Shown: positions 1-7,916 of the stretch, piece by piece
How the letters are laid out: the number at the start of each line of letters is the position of its first letter
Position numbering within the stretch: the stretch's first letter is position 1
NCBI GenBank assembly: GCA_027483795.1
Contig: JAIXTT010000068.1
Coordinates: forward strand, 1 to 46,201
Origin: Hyphomicrobiales bacterium
GTDB taxonomy: Bacteria; Pseudomonadota; Alphaproteobacteria; Rhizobiales; Beijerinckiaceae
Direction of reading: 5' to 3'
Length of the DNA stretch: 46,201 bases
Translations under genes and position numbers: made by a program
Notes under the pieces: model-generated
Database searches by the model: none
Told to the model about the DNA's origin: nothing
What the model saw: only the letters and a program-made list of their open reading frames with translations

Positions 1-642
1 GTTCGCCTCGCCGGCGATGGCGCGGGCGAGCAGCGTCTTGCCGGTGCCCGGAGGGCCGACCAGCAGCACGCCGCGCGGAATGCGGCCGCCGAGACGCTGG
101 AACTTCTGCGGGTCACGCAGGAATTCGACGATCTCCTGCAGGTCTTCCTTCGCCTCGTCGACGCCCGCGACGTCCTCGAAGGTGACGCGGCCGTGCGCTT
201 CGGTGAGGAGCTTGGCCTTGGACTTGCCGAAGCCCATGGCCTTGCCGCTCGCGCCCTGCACCTGACGGGACAGGAAGAACCACGCGCCGATGAAGACGAT
301 CAGCGGCAGCCAGTTGATGAGCAGCGCCAGGAACCACGGCACGTTGTCCGACTGCGCCTTGGCGGAGAAGTTCACGCCCTTGGCGGCGAGCTTGGTCACG
401 AGGTTCGGATCGCTCGGCGCGTAGGTCTGGAAGGGGCGACCGTCGGCGAGCATGCCCTGGATCTCGGGGCCCGAGATCACGACGTTGGTCACCCGGCCGG
501 ATTCGACCTCGGAGAGGAACTGGCTGTAGCTCATCTCCTGCGCGCCGCCGCGCTGTCCCGGGTTCTGGAACAGCGTCACCAGAGCGAGCACGAGCAGGAA
601 GATGATCGCCCAAAGAGCGAAATTGCGGACGTTCGGATTCAT
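1..642 (-). CDS. ftsH: ATP-dependent zinc metalloprotease FtsH, N-terminal part (cut by window edge)
   Basis: Membrane-bound AAA+ protease that degrades misfolded membrane proteins and regulatory proteins, with the catalytic domains in the cytoplasm. The 214 residues visible begin [20 protein letters not shown], the first membrane helix. A periplasmic domain follows, then a second helix around residues 100-120 ([16 protein letters not shown]) and the start of the AAA module. The Walker A motif GPPGTGKT lies at about residues 196-203. The zinc site HEXXH lies outside the window. The start is the first ATG in frame and matches family N-termini. The gene follows tilS on the same strand after a 163-bp gap in which I see no gene. 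The order pal-cpoB-tilS-ftsH is common in alphaproteobacteria. Confidence 0.97.
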   Translation of the reverse strand, partial: MNPNVRNFALWAIIFLLVLALVTLFQNPGQRGGAQEMSYSQFLSEVESGRVTNVVISGPEIQGMLADGRPFQTYAPSDPNLVTKLAAKGVNFSAKAQSDNVPWFLALLINWLPLIVFIGAWFFLSRQVQGASGKAMGFGKSKAKLLTEAHGRVTFEDVAGVDEAKEDLQEIVEFLRDPQKFQRLGGRIPRGVLLVGPPGTGKTLLARAIAGEAN

Positions 643-805
643 GGACCGATCGATCGCCTCGGTGGGGACCTCGACCACTGAAGCGGTCGCCGGTCGCGTT
701 GCATGGCTCTCAATCTAGGTTCGCGGAAGCCCGTTGCCAAGGGAACGAAGGACGGAAGGTCGAAAGGAAGGCGCGAGAAGCACGGCTTCGGCCCCGCCGG
801 AGCGG

Positions 806-1822
806 TCAAACCGCCTTCTCGGACCCGCGCCGGGGATCCTTTTCCGGCATGACGAGGACCTCGCCGCTTCGGTCGAGGCGGACCGTCGCGCCCGCCAGCG
901 TGCGGCCGCAGGGCGCGCCCGCGGCCCGCGCGGCCCGCAGCGCGACGACCGCCGTCTCGAGACGCTCGAGACGCAGGCTGCGGCCCGGCGCCGCGCGACC
1001 GATCGCCCGGGCGAGACAGCGCAGAAGGATTTCGACGGGTTCGTCGAAGATCCCCGAGGCCAGCCGAAAGACGCCGTCCCGCTCGGAAAGGAGACGGCGC
1101 GCGGCATCGTCGGTCGCCCGTTCGAGCGCCTCGTCGGCCCGCGCTGCGCGCAGGGCGAGACGGGCGAGGCGGACGTCGTCGAGGCCTTCGGCGGCGAGCA
1201 TGTCGCGGGCCTCGCGCCAGCGCGCGCGGGCATGGCGCGGATCGCGATTGGACGGGTCGTCGACGAAGGCGAGGCCCGCCGCGCGGCAGGTGGCGATCAG
1301 CCGCGCCTTCGGGAGGGACAGAAAGGGCCGGAGAACCGGGATCTCGCCATGCAGGGAAACGGGACGCATGGCCGCAAGGCCCGAAACGCCGCTGCCCGCG
1401 GCGATCCGCATCAGGACGGTTTCGGCCTGATCGTCGCGATGATGGGCGGCGACGATGCAATCGGCTCCCACATCGCGGGCATGCGCGCCGAGAAGCGCGA
1501 AGCGCGCCTCGCGCGCGGCCTCCTGCAGGCCGGCGGCGGGTTTCGGCGCGGTCCAGCGCAGGACGGCGTGAGGAAGGCCGAATGCCTCGGCGAGGACGGC
1601 GATGCGGGCCGCCTCCTCGGCGGATTCCGCGCGAAGGCCGTGATCCACCGTCGCGACGAAGAGCGGGCGGATCCCGCTCCGCGCGGCGAGGACCAGAAGG
1701 GCGAGGGAATCCGGCCCGCCCGACACCGCGAGCAAGGGGCGGCGTCCCTCGAGGGGGCGAAGCAGGACCGCCGCCTCTTCGGCGGCGACGGGGGACGCTT
1801 CGGGCCGCGCCCGGCTCAGCAT
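806..1822 (-). CDS. tilS: tRNA(Ile)-lysidine synthase
   Basis: Uses ATP and lysine to modify C34 of the tRNA-Ile CAU anticodon to lysidine, so that it reads AUA codons; cytoplasmic. The 338-residue product carries the PP-loop AVSGGPDSLALL near residue 35 and the family motif HHRDDQAETVLMRIAAGSG. It is shorter than the roughly 430-residue enterobacterial enzyme and lacks an obvious full C-terminal tRNA-binding domain, as is common in alphaproteobacteria. The chosen ATG overlaps the 3-prime end of cpoB by 7 bp, which indicates coupled translation. A much longer in-frame extension exists upstream, but it runs antiparallel to no homologous sequence and lies inside cpoB, so it was not used. Confidence 0.93.
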   Translation of the reverse strand: MLSRARPEASPVAAEEAAVLLRPLEGRRPLLAVSGGPDSLALLVLAARSGIRPLFVATVDHGLRAESAEEAARIAVLAEAFGLPHAVLRWTAPKPAAGLQEAAREARFALLGAHARDVGADCIVAAHHRDDQAETVLMRIAAGSGVSGLAAMRPVSLHGEIPVLRPFLSLPKARLIATCRAAGLAFVDDPSNRDPRHARARWREARDMLAAEGLDDVRLARLALRAARADEALERATDDAARRLLSERDGVFRLASGIFDEPVEILLRCLARAIGRAAPGRSLRLERLETAVVALRAARAAGAPCGRTLAGATVRLDRSGEVLVMPEKDPRRGSEKAV

Positions 1823-2811
1823 CCCGTCCGTTTCAGCTCGCGATCGACCGTCGCCTTCAGGGCGGGCGAGGCCTGCGGATAGCGGCGGCCGACCTCGGCC
1901 AAGGTGCCGCAGGCCTGATCCTTCCGGTCGAGCCCCTTGAGGGAGAGCGCGAGCTTGTAGAGCGCCTCGGGAGCGATCCCGGCACTCGGCCATGTCTGAT
2001 GGATCTTCAGATATTGCTCGGCCGCGTCGGCATGCATGTTGCGGCGAAGATAGGTCTCGCCCAGCTGGAAGGTGGCGTTCGGGGCGTTCGGATCCTTGGG
2101 ATGGGATCGAAGGAACGACCGGAACGCCATCTCCGCCTCGGCCCAACGCCGCTCGCGCAGGAGCTCATAGGCGTCGTCGAATTCCTCGCGCGCGGTGCGC
2201 GGCGGGGAGATCGAGGCGACCGCCGGAGGCGCGGCGGGAGCCGGAGCGGCGTTCGGCGCGGGCAAGGCGCCCTGCGGCAGTTCGGGCTCGACCGCGGGCA
2301 CGCCGCGGCCCGCCGCCGACAGATCGAGAGGACCGCCCGAACGGGGGCGGCCCTCCTGTTCCTGCCCGGCCGAAGGCCCGGCCGCGCCGCCGACGACGAC
2401 GCCGCCGCCGAGGCTCGGCAAGGTGCTGCCGAGCTGCATCGGCGCCCCGGGAGCGTTGGGATCCGAAGCGGGATCGAACACGTCGCTGCGCTTCTGCGGC
2501 TGCGCCGGGGGAGGCGCGGCGGGAGGCGGCGCGGCGGGCGGCGTCGCCGCGCGCGGCTGGGCGGGCGCTCCGGGCTTGGGAGCCGTCTGCATGTCCTGGA
2601 AGCGGAGGTCGACGTCCTTCTGGAACTTGCCGAGCTGGTCCTGAAGACGCCGATTCTCGAACTGGAGCTGTTCGATCTGGCCGGAGAGCTGCCGGAGCTG
2701 ATTTTCGAGGCGGTTCACCCGCACGAGCAATTCGGCCGGATCCTGCGCCTGGGCGAAGGACGGGACGAAGGCCAGCGCGACCGCGAAGAGGGCACGACGG
2801 AGAAACGCCAT
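1816..2811 (-). CDS. cpoB: Tol-Pal associated periplasmic protein CpoB (YbgF)
   Basis: In other bacteria this periplasmic TPR protein coordinates peptidoglycan synthesis with outer-membrane constriction through the Tol-Pal system. The 331-residue product starts with a signal peptide (MAFLRRALFAVALAFVPSFA, probable cleavage after AQA). A coiled coil follows at about 24-62 (LVRVNRLENQLRQLSGQIEQ). A long Pro/Ala/Gly-rich linker spans about 70-215, and TPR-type helices close the protein from about 220 (EEFDDAYELLRERRWAEAEM, then FQLGETYLRRNMHADAAEQY). The ATG was chosen because it gives the signal peptide; the in-frame extension upstream has no such character. It lies downstream of pal, separated by a terminator hairpin, and is followed by tilS with a 7-bp overlap. 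Confidence 0.93.
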   Translation of the reverse strand: MAFLRRALFAVALAFVPSFAQAQDPAELLVRVNRLENQLRQLSGQIEQLQFENRRLQDQLGKFQKDVDLRFQDMQTAPKPGAPAQPRAATPPAAPPPAAPPPAQPQKRSDVFDPASDPNAPGAPMQLGSTLPSLGGGVVVGGAAGPSAGQEQEGRPRSGGPLDLSAAGRGVPAVEPELPQGALPAPNAAPAPAAPPAVASISPPRTAREEFDDAYELLRERRWAEAEMAFRSFLRSHPKDPNAPNATFQLGETYLRRNMHADAAEQYLKIHQTWPSAGIAPEALYKLALSLKGLDRKDQACGTLAEVGRRYPQASPALKATVDRELKRTGC

Positions 2812-2975
2812 GAGAGGGTCCGAGGCTGTTGGAATCGCTTTTGGATTACCATGAGCCGCGCGGCGGGCCAAAACATGGCGGGCGGGCGCGAAGCAGCGGG
2901 ACCCACGCCACGCCTTTCTGCGTGTTCCGCCGTTCGCCGATCGCCGGAAGGACCGGAGCCCATGCAAACACGAAC

Positions 2976-3000
2976 GAAAACGGCGCCCGAAGGCGCCGTT
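2976..3000 (-). terminator. Intrinsic terminator downstream of pal
   Basis: A 9-bp perfect GC-rich stem (AACGGCGCC, 2979-2987, pairing with 2992-3000) closes a four-base loop that reads TTCG on the minus strand. A T-rich run TTTTCGTTCG follows on the minus strand. It lies 28 bp past the pal stop codon and 165 bp before cpoB, so pal transcripts probably end or attenuate here and cpoB may have its own promoter in 2812-2975. Confidence 0.8.
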
Positions 3001-3027
3001 CGGAGTTTCACGTTCGGACGATTCCGA

Positions 3028-3546
3028 TCACATCCCGGCCTGGCCGCCGAGGACCGTCACGCCGCGGCGGTTCTGGGACCAGCAGGAGATGTCGTCGCAG
3101 ACCGCGACGGGGCGTTCCTTGCCGAAGGAGATCGTCTTGATGCGGTTCGCGGGAATGCCCTTGGAGGCGAGATAATCGCGGACCGTCTGCGCGCGGCGCG
3201 CGCCGAGGGCGAAGTTGTATTCGCGGGTGCCTCGCTCGTCGGCATGGCCCTCGATGGTGATCGCATAGCCCGTGTAGCGCTGCAGCCACTGGGCCTGCTT
3301 GTCGAGGACGCCCGTCGCGGTCGGGGTCAGATCGGACGAATCCGTCTCGAAGAAGACGCGGTCGCCGACATTGACGACGAAATCCTGCGTGCTGCCGGGC
3401 GCGCCCGCGCCGCCCGCGCCGAGGCCGGAGCCGAAACCCGCTCCCGCCGCGCCGTCTGCGGCCTTGTCGGACGAGCAGGCGCCCAGCGCCAGGGCGGCAC
3501 CCAGAACGACCGCCAACCGGGCGGTCCGGAACATCGAAAGCGTCAT
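3028..3546 (-). CDS. pal: Peptidoglycan-associated lipoprotein Pal
   Basis: Outer-membrane lipoprotein that binds peptidoglycan and works with TolQRAB to draw in the outer membrane at division. The 172-residue product has a lipoprotein signal peptide ending LALGAC, with lipidated Cys24. A short Gly/Ala-rich linker is followed by an OmpA-like domain from about residue 58 (VFFETDSSDLTPTATGVLDK), including the peptidoglycan-binding core GHADERGTREYNFALGARRA. The start used is the first ATG (MTLSMFRTAR); ATG four codons later is an alternative that keeps the signal peptide. tolQ, tolR, tolA and tolB do not occur upstream within the window: the next gene upstream is the trcR-like gene, behind its own terminator. 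Confidence 0.97.
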   Translation of the reverse strand: MTLSMFRTARLAVVLGAALALGACSSDKAADGAAGAGFGSGLGAGGAGAPGSTQDFVVNVGDRVFFETDSSDLTPTATGVLDKQAQWLQRYTGYAITIEGHADERGTREYNFALGARRAQTVRDYLASKGIPANRIKTISFGKERPVAVCDDISCWSQNRRGVTVLGGQAGM

Positions 3547-3693
3547 GTCCTCACTCCTTGTCGATCCCGTCGCCGCTGCACCGGTCGATGTGCGTCCGAT
3601 CGACCGCCCGGGGGAATCACGAAAGCCCGAACCGGATCGTACGCACCCATCGAATGCAGCGCCCGTGGTTAACAGGGCGTGAACGCGGAACGA

Positions 3694-3721
3694 AAAAAGG
3701 GAGGCGTCCGCCTCCCTTTTT
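3694..3721 (-). terminator. Intrinsic terminator downstream of the trcR-like gene
   Basis: A strong hairpin: AAAAAGGGAGGC (3694-3705) pairs with 3710-3721 around a four-base loop. On the minus strand the stem is followed by TTTTTT, the typical U-tract. It ends the trcR-like transcript 33 bp past its stop and separates it from pal. The A- and T-rich stem base could also work in the other direction. Confidence 0.85.
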
Positions 3722-3753
3722 CGCTTTCCGCGTGCATGGGCCGCAGGGCGGCC

Positions 3754-4467
3754 TCATTCGTCGTCGTCGGTCTTGAGGCGCTTGAGCTTCGCGAAGACCG
3801 AATTGACGTCGATGGGCGCCTCGCGCTCTTCGCGCGGAGCCGGGCCGGCGAAATCCTCGAAGGGATCGGCGGGCTGCTGCGGCGCGGTGGTGACTTCGGC
3901 GGGAAGCAGCGTCTGGCCGGGCTCCTCGACGACGGCCGGACGATCCTTGGCCGAGCGCGCCACTTCGAAGTCGAGATCGATCTGCGAGCACAGGCCGAGC
4001 GTCACCGGATCCATCGGGGCCAGATTGGCCGCGTTCCAATGGGTGCGATCGCGGATCTGGTCGATCGTGGTCTTGGTGGTGCCGACGAGGCGCATGATCT
4101 GCGCGTCCTTGAGCTCCGGATGATTGCGCAGGAGCCAGAGGATCGCGTTCGGACGGTCCTGACGCCGCGACAGGGGCGTGTAGCGCGGACCCTTGCGGCG
4201 CTTCGCCTCGGGAACGCGGACCTGCGAGACCAAAAGCTTGAGGCGGTGATTCGGGTCGCCTTCCGCCTTGGCGATCTCGTCGCGCGAAAGCTGGCCGGAG
4301 GCGACCGGATCCATGCCCTTGATGCCCGCGGCGACTTCGCCGTCGGCGATGCCCTTCACCTCGAGCGGGTGGAGCTTGCAGAACTCGGCGATCTGATCGA
4401 AGGACAGAGCGGTGTTGTCGACCAGCCAAACGGCGGTCGCCTTCGGCATCAGCGGACCGTTGCTCAT
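3754..4467 (-). CDS. trcR: Cell-cycle transcriptional regulator TrcR-like (DUF1013 family)
   Basis: The 237-residue product matches the alphaproteobacterial DUF1013 family, whose members are named TrcR, cell-cycle transcriptional regulators. Recognisable parts are the N-terminal MPKATAVWLVDNTALSFDQI, the central KRRKGPRYTPLSRRQDRPNA and the helix-turn-helix-like stretch ELKDAQIMRLVGTTKTTIDQ. The acidic C-terminus ends KLKRLKTDDDE. The family is near-universal in alphaproteobacteria, which fits a core role; the direct DNA targets here are unknown. The start MSNGPLMPKA is preceded by GGAG at a suitable distance; an internal ATG at 4449 is the alternative. The gene is divergent from a DUF1192 gene across a 222-bp promoter-bearing gap (4468-4689) and close to rcdA. 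Confidence 0.88.
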   Translation of the reverse strand: MSNGPLMPKATAVWLVDNTALSFDQIAEFCKLHPLEVKGIADGEVAAGIKGMDPVASGQLSRDEIAKAEGDPNHRLKLLVSQVRVPEAKRRKGPRYTPLSRRQDRPNAILWLLRNHPELKDAQIMRLVGTTKTTIDQIRDRTHWNAANLAPMDPVTLGLCSQIDLDFEVARSAKDRPAVVEEPGQTLLPAEVTTAPQQPADPFEDFAGPAPREEREAPIDVNSVFAKLKRLKTDDDE

Positions 4468-4689
4468 ATCGGAGTCTCCATCACGAGGCCCGTCCGGGGA
4501 CGGGCAAAAGGGTTTCGGGCGCGCCGGCCCGCGTCACCGGCCGGAACCCCGAAAACGCCTGAGCATTGCGGGAATGAGGCCTATATAGGCGGGACGCGAC
4601 CGCGACGCAATCGAGCCCTTCGTCGCCGCTTGAGGGATGCGCCGCGCCGCGGCACACTGGGACCGATCGTCGATAGGGGATCCTCGCTC

Positions 4690-4893
4690 ATGTTCGGCAT
4701 GCCGGAAGACCCGCCTCGTTCCAAGCCCGCGATCCATGAGATCGGGCAGGATCTGTCGACGCTGTCGCTCCACGAACTCGACGAGAGGGTGGAAGCGCTG
4801 CGCGCCGAGATCGAACGGCTCGAAGCCGCCAAGGCGGCGAAAAGCGATTCGCGCCGCGCGGCCGAACAGGCGTTCAGGTTTCGAGACGCATGA
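4690..4893 (+). CDS. DUF1192 family small protein
   Basis: A 67-residue soluble protein beginning MFGMPEDPPRSKPAIHEIGQ. It has the DUF1192 signature LSTLSLHELDERVEALRAEI followed by a short coiled coil rich in Glu, Arg and Ala (EIERLEAAKAAKSDSRRAAE). The family is small, limited to alphaproteobacteria, and has no established biochemical function to my knowledge. It sits between the divergent trcR-like gene and rcdA, 104 bp upstream of rcdA on the same strand. Length and motif match the family. The coiled coil suggests self-association or a protein partner, which is inference only. Confidence 0.85.
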   Translation: MFGMPEDPPRSKPAIHEIGQDLSTLSLHELDERVEALRAEIERLEAAKAAKSDSRRAAEQAFRFRDA

Positions 4894-4922
4894 CGGGCCG
4901 CTTCGCCCGGTTGCGGGAGAGA

Positions 4923-4978
4923 TTAACCCTAACCCTTTGCCAATGAGGCGCGGCGCTCCGCGGACGTATAAGGTCCGC
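4923..4978 (+). promoter_or_regulatory. Putative rcdA promoter region: CtrA-like half site and inverted repeat
   Basis: The segment holds TTAACCCTAACC (4923-4934), which contains the TTAACC half site recognised by CtrA in Caulobacter and relatives. An exact inverted repeat GCGGAC (4960-4965) / GTCCGC (4973-4978) flanks GTATAAG, whose TATAAG could be a -10 element. The rcdA ATG is at 4998. CtrA control is known for rcdA of Caulobacter; whether it applies here is inference. Confidence 0.4.
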
Positions 4979-4997
4979 TCGAAACGAGGGCTGCGGC

Positions 4998-5537
4998 ATG
5001 AACGGTACGGCTGACAGGGACGAGGCGGAGGCGGGGGGCGCAGTGCCCTTCACGCGTCCTTTCGTCCATTCCGCCGGCTTCCGCGACCTGTTCGACGAGG
5101 GCATGGACCTCGTCGAAGAAGCCGCCGCCTATCTCGACGGCGAAGGCCGCGACCATACGCGCTTCCTGCCGCGCGACGTCGCGCTCGCCTATTCCACGGA
5201 AAGCATGCGGCTGACCACGCGGCTGATGCAGCTCGCCTCCTGGCTGCTCGTCCATCGCGCCCTGTCGACGGGCGAGATGTCGGTCGACGAGGTCGAGCAG
5301 CAGCGCTCGCGGATCCGCTTCACCCGCCACGAGGTGGAGACCGCGCCGGAACTGTTCGAACGGCTGCCCGAGCGGCTGCGCACCCTGATCGCCCGATCGC
5401 TTCGGCTGCAGGAACGGGTCCGCCATCTGGACAAGGCCGCTTCCGAACCCGCGCCGAGCCCGGCCTCGCGCCACCGCAATCCCGTCGCCGTCCAGCAGCT
5501 GCTGCTGCGGGCGGTGTTCGAAACCGATCGACGCTGA
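4998..5537 (+). CDS. rcdA: ClpXP adaptor RcdA, regulator of CtrA degradation (DUF1465)
   Basis: In Caulobacter, RcdA is a helical adaptor that joins CpdR-primed ClpXP and delivers substrates, including the PopA-bound master regulator CtrA, for proteolysis at the G1-S transition. The 179-residue product has the family core almost intact: FRDLFDEGMDLVEEAAAYLD, then ALAYSTESMRLTTRLMQLAS and WLLVHRALSTGEMSVDEVEQ. The C-terminal 40 residues (after LRLQERVRHLD) look disordered, as in homologues. The gene is the last plus-strand gene before a convergent junction with rpmE and has its own terminator. Proximity to the trcR-like gene puts two cell-cycle genes within 2 kb. Confidence 0.9.
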   Translation: MNGTADRDEAEAGGAVPFTRPFVHSAGFRDLFDEGMDLVEEAAAYLDGEGRDHTRFLPRDVALAYSTESMRLTTRLMQLASWLLVHRALSTGEMSVDEVEQQRSRIRFTRHEVETAPELFERLPERLRTLIARSLRLQERVRHLDKAASEPAPSPASRHRNPVAVQQLLLRAVFETDRR

Positions 5538-5564
5538 CGACCCGCGGCGTCGCCTTCGGACGAG

Positions 5565-5592
5565 AGGCTCCGGTTCGGCCCGGAGCCTTTTT
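5565..5592 (+). terminator. Intrinsic terminator of rcdA
   Basis: Stem AGGCTCCGG (5565-5573) pairs with CCGGAGCCT (5580-5588) around a six-base loop. TTTTT follows directly (5588-5592). It lies 28 bp past the rcdA stop codon. Confidence 0.88.
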
Positions 5593-5610
5593 CGTTTCGG
5601 GGCCGCAAAC

Positions 5611-5637
5611 GAAAAAGGCCCCGGAAAACGGGGCCTT
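5611..5637 (-). terminator. Intrinsic terminator of rpmE
   Basis: Stem AAGGCCCC (5615-5622) pairs with GGGGCCTT (5630-5637). On the minus strand TTTTTCGTTTG follows the stem. It lies 28 bp past the rpmE stop and stands back to back with the rcdA terminator. Confidence 0.88.
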
Positions 5638-5664
5638 CCGAAGGATGTGCGAAGGCGCTTCGGC

Positions 5665-5895
5665 TTACTTCGAGCCGAGGCCGAAACCCTCGAAGCGCTT
5701 GTTGAAGCGCGAAACGCGGCCGCCGCGATCCATGAGCTGCGTGGAGCCGCCCGTCCAGGCCGGATGGGACTTGGGATCGATGTCGAGCTGCATCGAGTCG
5801 CCTTCCTTGCCCCAGGTGGAGCGCGTCAGGTACTCGGTACCGTCGGTCATGACGACCTTGATGGTGTGGTAGTCGGGATGGATGTCGGCCTTCAT
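5665..5895 (-). CDS. rpmE: 50S ribosomal protein L31
   Basis: Component of the large ribosomal subunit that contributes to an intersubunit bridge. The 76-residue product begins [20 protein letters not shown] and continues through the conserved [20 protein letters not shown] and the C-terminal [11 protein letters not shown]. It has no cysteines, so it is the zinc-free form usual in alphaproteobacteria. The ATG chosen gives the canonical MKxxIHPDYH start; the longer in-frame extension is not conserved in character. The divergent ABC transporter gene begins 155 bp away, so 5896-6049 should hold both promoters. Confidence 0.97.
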   Translation of the reverse strand: MKADIHPDYHTIKVVMTDGTEYLTRSTWGKEGDSMQLDIDPKSHPAWTGGSTQLMDRGGRVSRFNKRFEGFGLGSK

Positions 5896-6049
5896 GATGA
5901 AATCCTCGCCGGCCGAAGGACCGGCCCGTAGACGGTGAGCCTGTTTCGAAGTCGCGGCTCTATATCGCAGCCTGCTCCGCCGCACAAGGCGGAGGGATCC
6001 GTCTGGACAAGGCTTTCCCGAGGCCTCAGAACTTCGCGACCCGAAGACG

Positions 6050-7879
6050 ATGATCATGACAGCCGACGCCTCATCCCCCGCCGCAAACGAAGGTCGCCCG
6101 CCGCGCACGTCCCTGAAGGCGTTGCTGCCGCTCGTCCCCTTCGCGCTCCGCTACAAGGGGCGGATCGCCGCCGCGCTGGTCGCGCTGATCGCCGCATCGA
6201 GCGCGACGCTGGTGATCCCGGTCGCGGTCCGGCGAATGATCGACTTCGGCTTCTCGGCCGAGAGCGCGCAGCTGATCGACCGTTATTTCCTCGTGATGAT
6301 CGGCGTCGTCACCGTGCTCGCGATCGCCAGCGCGGGGCGCTACTACCTCGTGATGACGCTCGGCGAGCGCGTGGTGGCGGATGTGCGCACGGCCGTGTTC
6401 GAGCATCTCGCGCGGCTCGATTCCGCCTTCTACGACACGACGCGGTCGGGCGAGATCGTCTCGCGGCTCACCGCGGACACCACGCAGATCAAATCCGCCT
6501 TCGGTGCGAGCGCCTCCGTCGCGCTGCGCAATCTCGTGCTCTTCGTGGGTGCGACGGCGATGATGATCGTCACGAGCCCGCAATTGTCGGGGCTGGTGCT
6601 GATCGCGATCCCGGCGATCGTGCTGCCGCTGGTCTTTTCGGGACGCTCCGTCCGTCGTCGCTCCCGCGAGGCTCAGGATAGGCTCGCCGACGCCTCCGCC
6701 TATGCGACGGAAGCCATCGGCGCGATGCGGGTGACGCAGGCCTTCACGGCGGAAAAGGCGACGGTGGCGCGCTTCCGCGACGCGGTGGAGGAAGCCTACG
6801 GGACGGCGCGGGACGCCACGGGCGCACGCTCGATCCTGACCTCGGTCGCGATCTTCCTGATCTTCGCGAGCGTGGTCGGCGTGCTCTGGTACGGCGCGCA
6901 GGACGTGCTGGCGGGACGGCTGACGGGCGGGCGGCTCTCGCAATTCGTGCTCTATGCCGTCTTCGCCGCGGGCGCGCTGGGCGAACTCTCGCAGGTCTGG
7001 GGCGAGATCAGTTCCGCCGCCGGCGCGGCGGGGCGGCTCGCCGACATTCTCGCCATCGAGCCGCGCATCAAGGCGCCGGCCGTGCCGAAACCCCTCCCCT
7101 CCCCGCCGCTCGCGACGGCGCGGTTCGAGAACGTCTCCTTTTCCTATCCGACGCGGCCGGACGAGCCCGTGCTGCATGGGGTGAGCTTCTCGCTGTCGCG
7201 CGGCGAGCGCGTCGCGATCGTGGGGCCGTCGGGGGCGGGCAAGAGCACGATCATGCAGCTTCTGCTGCGCTTCTACGATCCGGACCAAGGCGCGGTCAGG
7301 ATCGACGGCGTGGCCTTGACCGAGGCCGACCCGCTCGCGGTGCGCCGCCGCATCGCCTATGTGCCGCAGGATCCGGTGATCTTCGCCGCGACCATCGCCG
7401 AGAACATCCGCTTCGGCCGCCCGGACGCGACCGACGCCGAGATCGTGGAGGCCGCGAAGCTCGCGGCGGTCGACCGTTTCGTGAGCCCATGGCAGGACGG
7501 CTATGCCACGAAGATCGGCGAGCGCGGCGTGACGCTTTCGGGCGGGCAGCGCCAGCGCATCGCGATCGCCCGCGCGATCCTGAAGGACGCGCCGATCCTG
7601 CTGCTGGACGAGGCGACCTCCTCGCTCGACGCCGAGAGCGAGACGCTGGTGCAGGAGGCGCTCGACCGGCTGATGGAAGGGCGCACGACGCTCGTCATCG
7701 CGCATCGTCTGGCGACGGTGCTCGCCTCCGACCGTATCCTCGTTCTGGAGAACGGCCGCATCGTCGAGGAAGGCACGCATGCCTCGCTCGTCGGCGAAGG
7801 CGGGCTTTATGCGCGGCTCGCGAACCTGCAGTTCGAGGCGGGCGCGGCGGCGGCGACGGCGGCGGCGACGGGACCCTAA
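6050..7879 (+). CDS. ABC exporter, fused membrane and ATPase domains (MsbA/lipid-type)
   Basis: A 609-residue half-transporter that should homodimerise in the inner membrane and export a lipid or drug-like substrate. Residues 1-330 form the six-helix exporter domain (first helix [20 protein letters not shown]). The ATPase domain spans about 360-600, with Walker [10 protein letters not shown] near 393-401, signature LSGGQRQR near 496 and Walker B ILLLDEAT near 515. All catalytic motifs are intact. ATG at 6050 (MIMTADASS) is used; ATG at 6056 is equally possible. The substrate cannot be read from the sequence. The 3-prime end converges on the OmpA-like gene, with a hairpin over the stop codon. 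Confidence 0.9.
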   Translation: MIMTADASSPAANEGRPPRTSLKALLPLVPFALRYKGRIAAALVALIAASSATLVIPVAVRRMIDFGFSAESAQLIDRYFLVMIGVVTVLAIASAGRYYLVMTLGERVVADVRTAVFEHLARLDSAFYDTTRSGEIVSRLTADTTQIKSAFGASASVALRNLVLFVGATAMMIVTSPQLSGLVLIAIPAIVLPLVFSGRSVRRRSREAQDRLADASAYATEAIGAMRVTQAFTAEKATVARFRDAVEEAYGTARDATGARSILTSVAIFLIFASVVGVLWYGAQDVLAGRLTGGRLSQFVLYAVFAAGALGELSQVWGEISSAAGAAGRLADILAIEPRIKAPAVPKPLPSPPLATARFENVSFSYPTRPDEPVLHGVSFSLSRGERVAIVGPSGAGKSTIMQLLLRFYDPDQGAVRIDGVALTEADPLAVRRRIAYVPQDPVIFAATIAENIRFGRPDATDAEIVEAAKLAAVDRFVSPWQDGYATKIGERGVTLSGGQRQRIAIARAILKDAPILLLDEATSSLDAESETLVQEALDRLMEGRTTLVIAHRLATVLASDRILVLENGRIVEEGTHASLVGEGGLYARLANLQFEAGAAAATAAATGP

Positions 7880-7890
7880 GGGTCGTCGCC
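7864..7890. terminator. Hairpin enclosing the ABC exporter stop codon
   Basis: GGCGAC (7864-7869) and GACCC (7872-7876) pair with GGGTC (7880-7884) and GTCGCC (7885-7890), leaving a two-base bulge. The loop is exactly the TAA stop codon. There is no T-run on either side, so termination is uncertain. It sits between two convergent genes and could act on both transcripts. Confidence 0.35.
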
Positions 7891-7916
7891 TCCTCGTCAT
7901 GCTCGCGCGCGGCGGC

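Noticed and set aside
4923-4936. Telomere-like CCCTAACCCT repeat
   Set aside because: Only about two units occur, in a bacterial promoter region; a CtrA-like TTAACC site explains it better.
6071-7900. 609-codon ORF opposite the ABC exporter
   Set aside because: Antisense shadow of a gene with intact catalytic motifs; no motif of its own.
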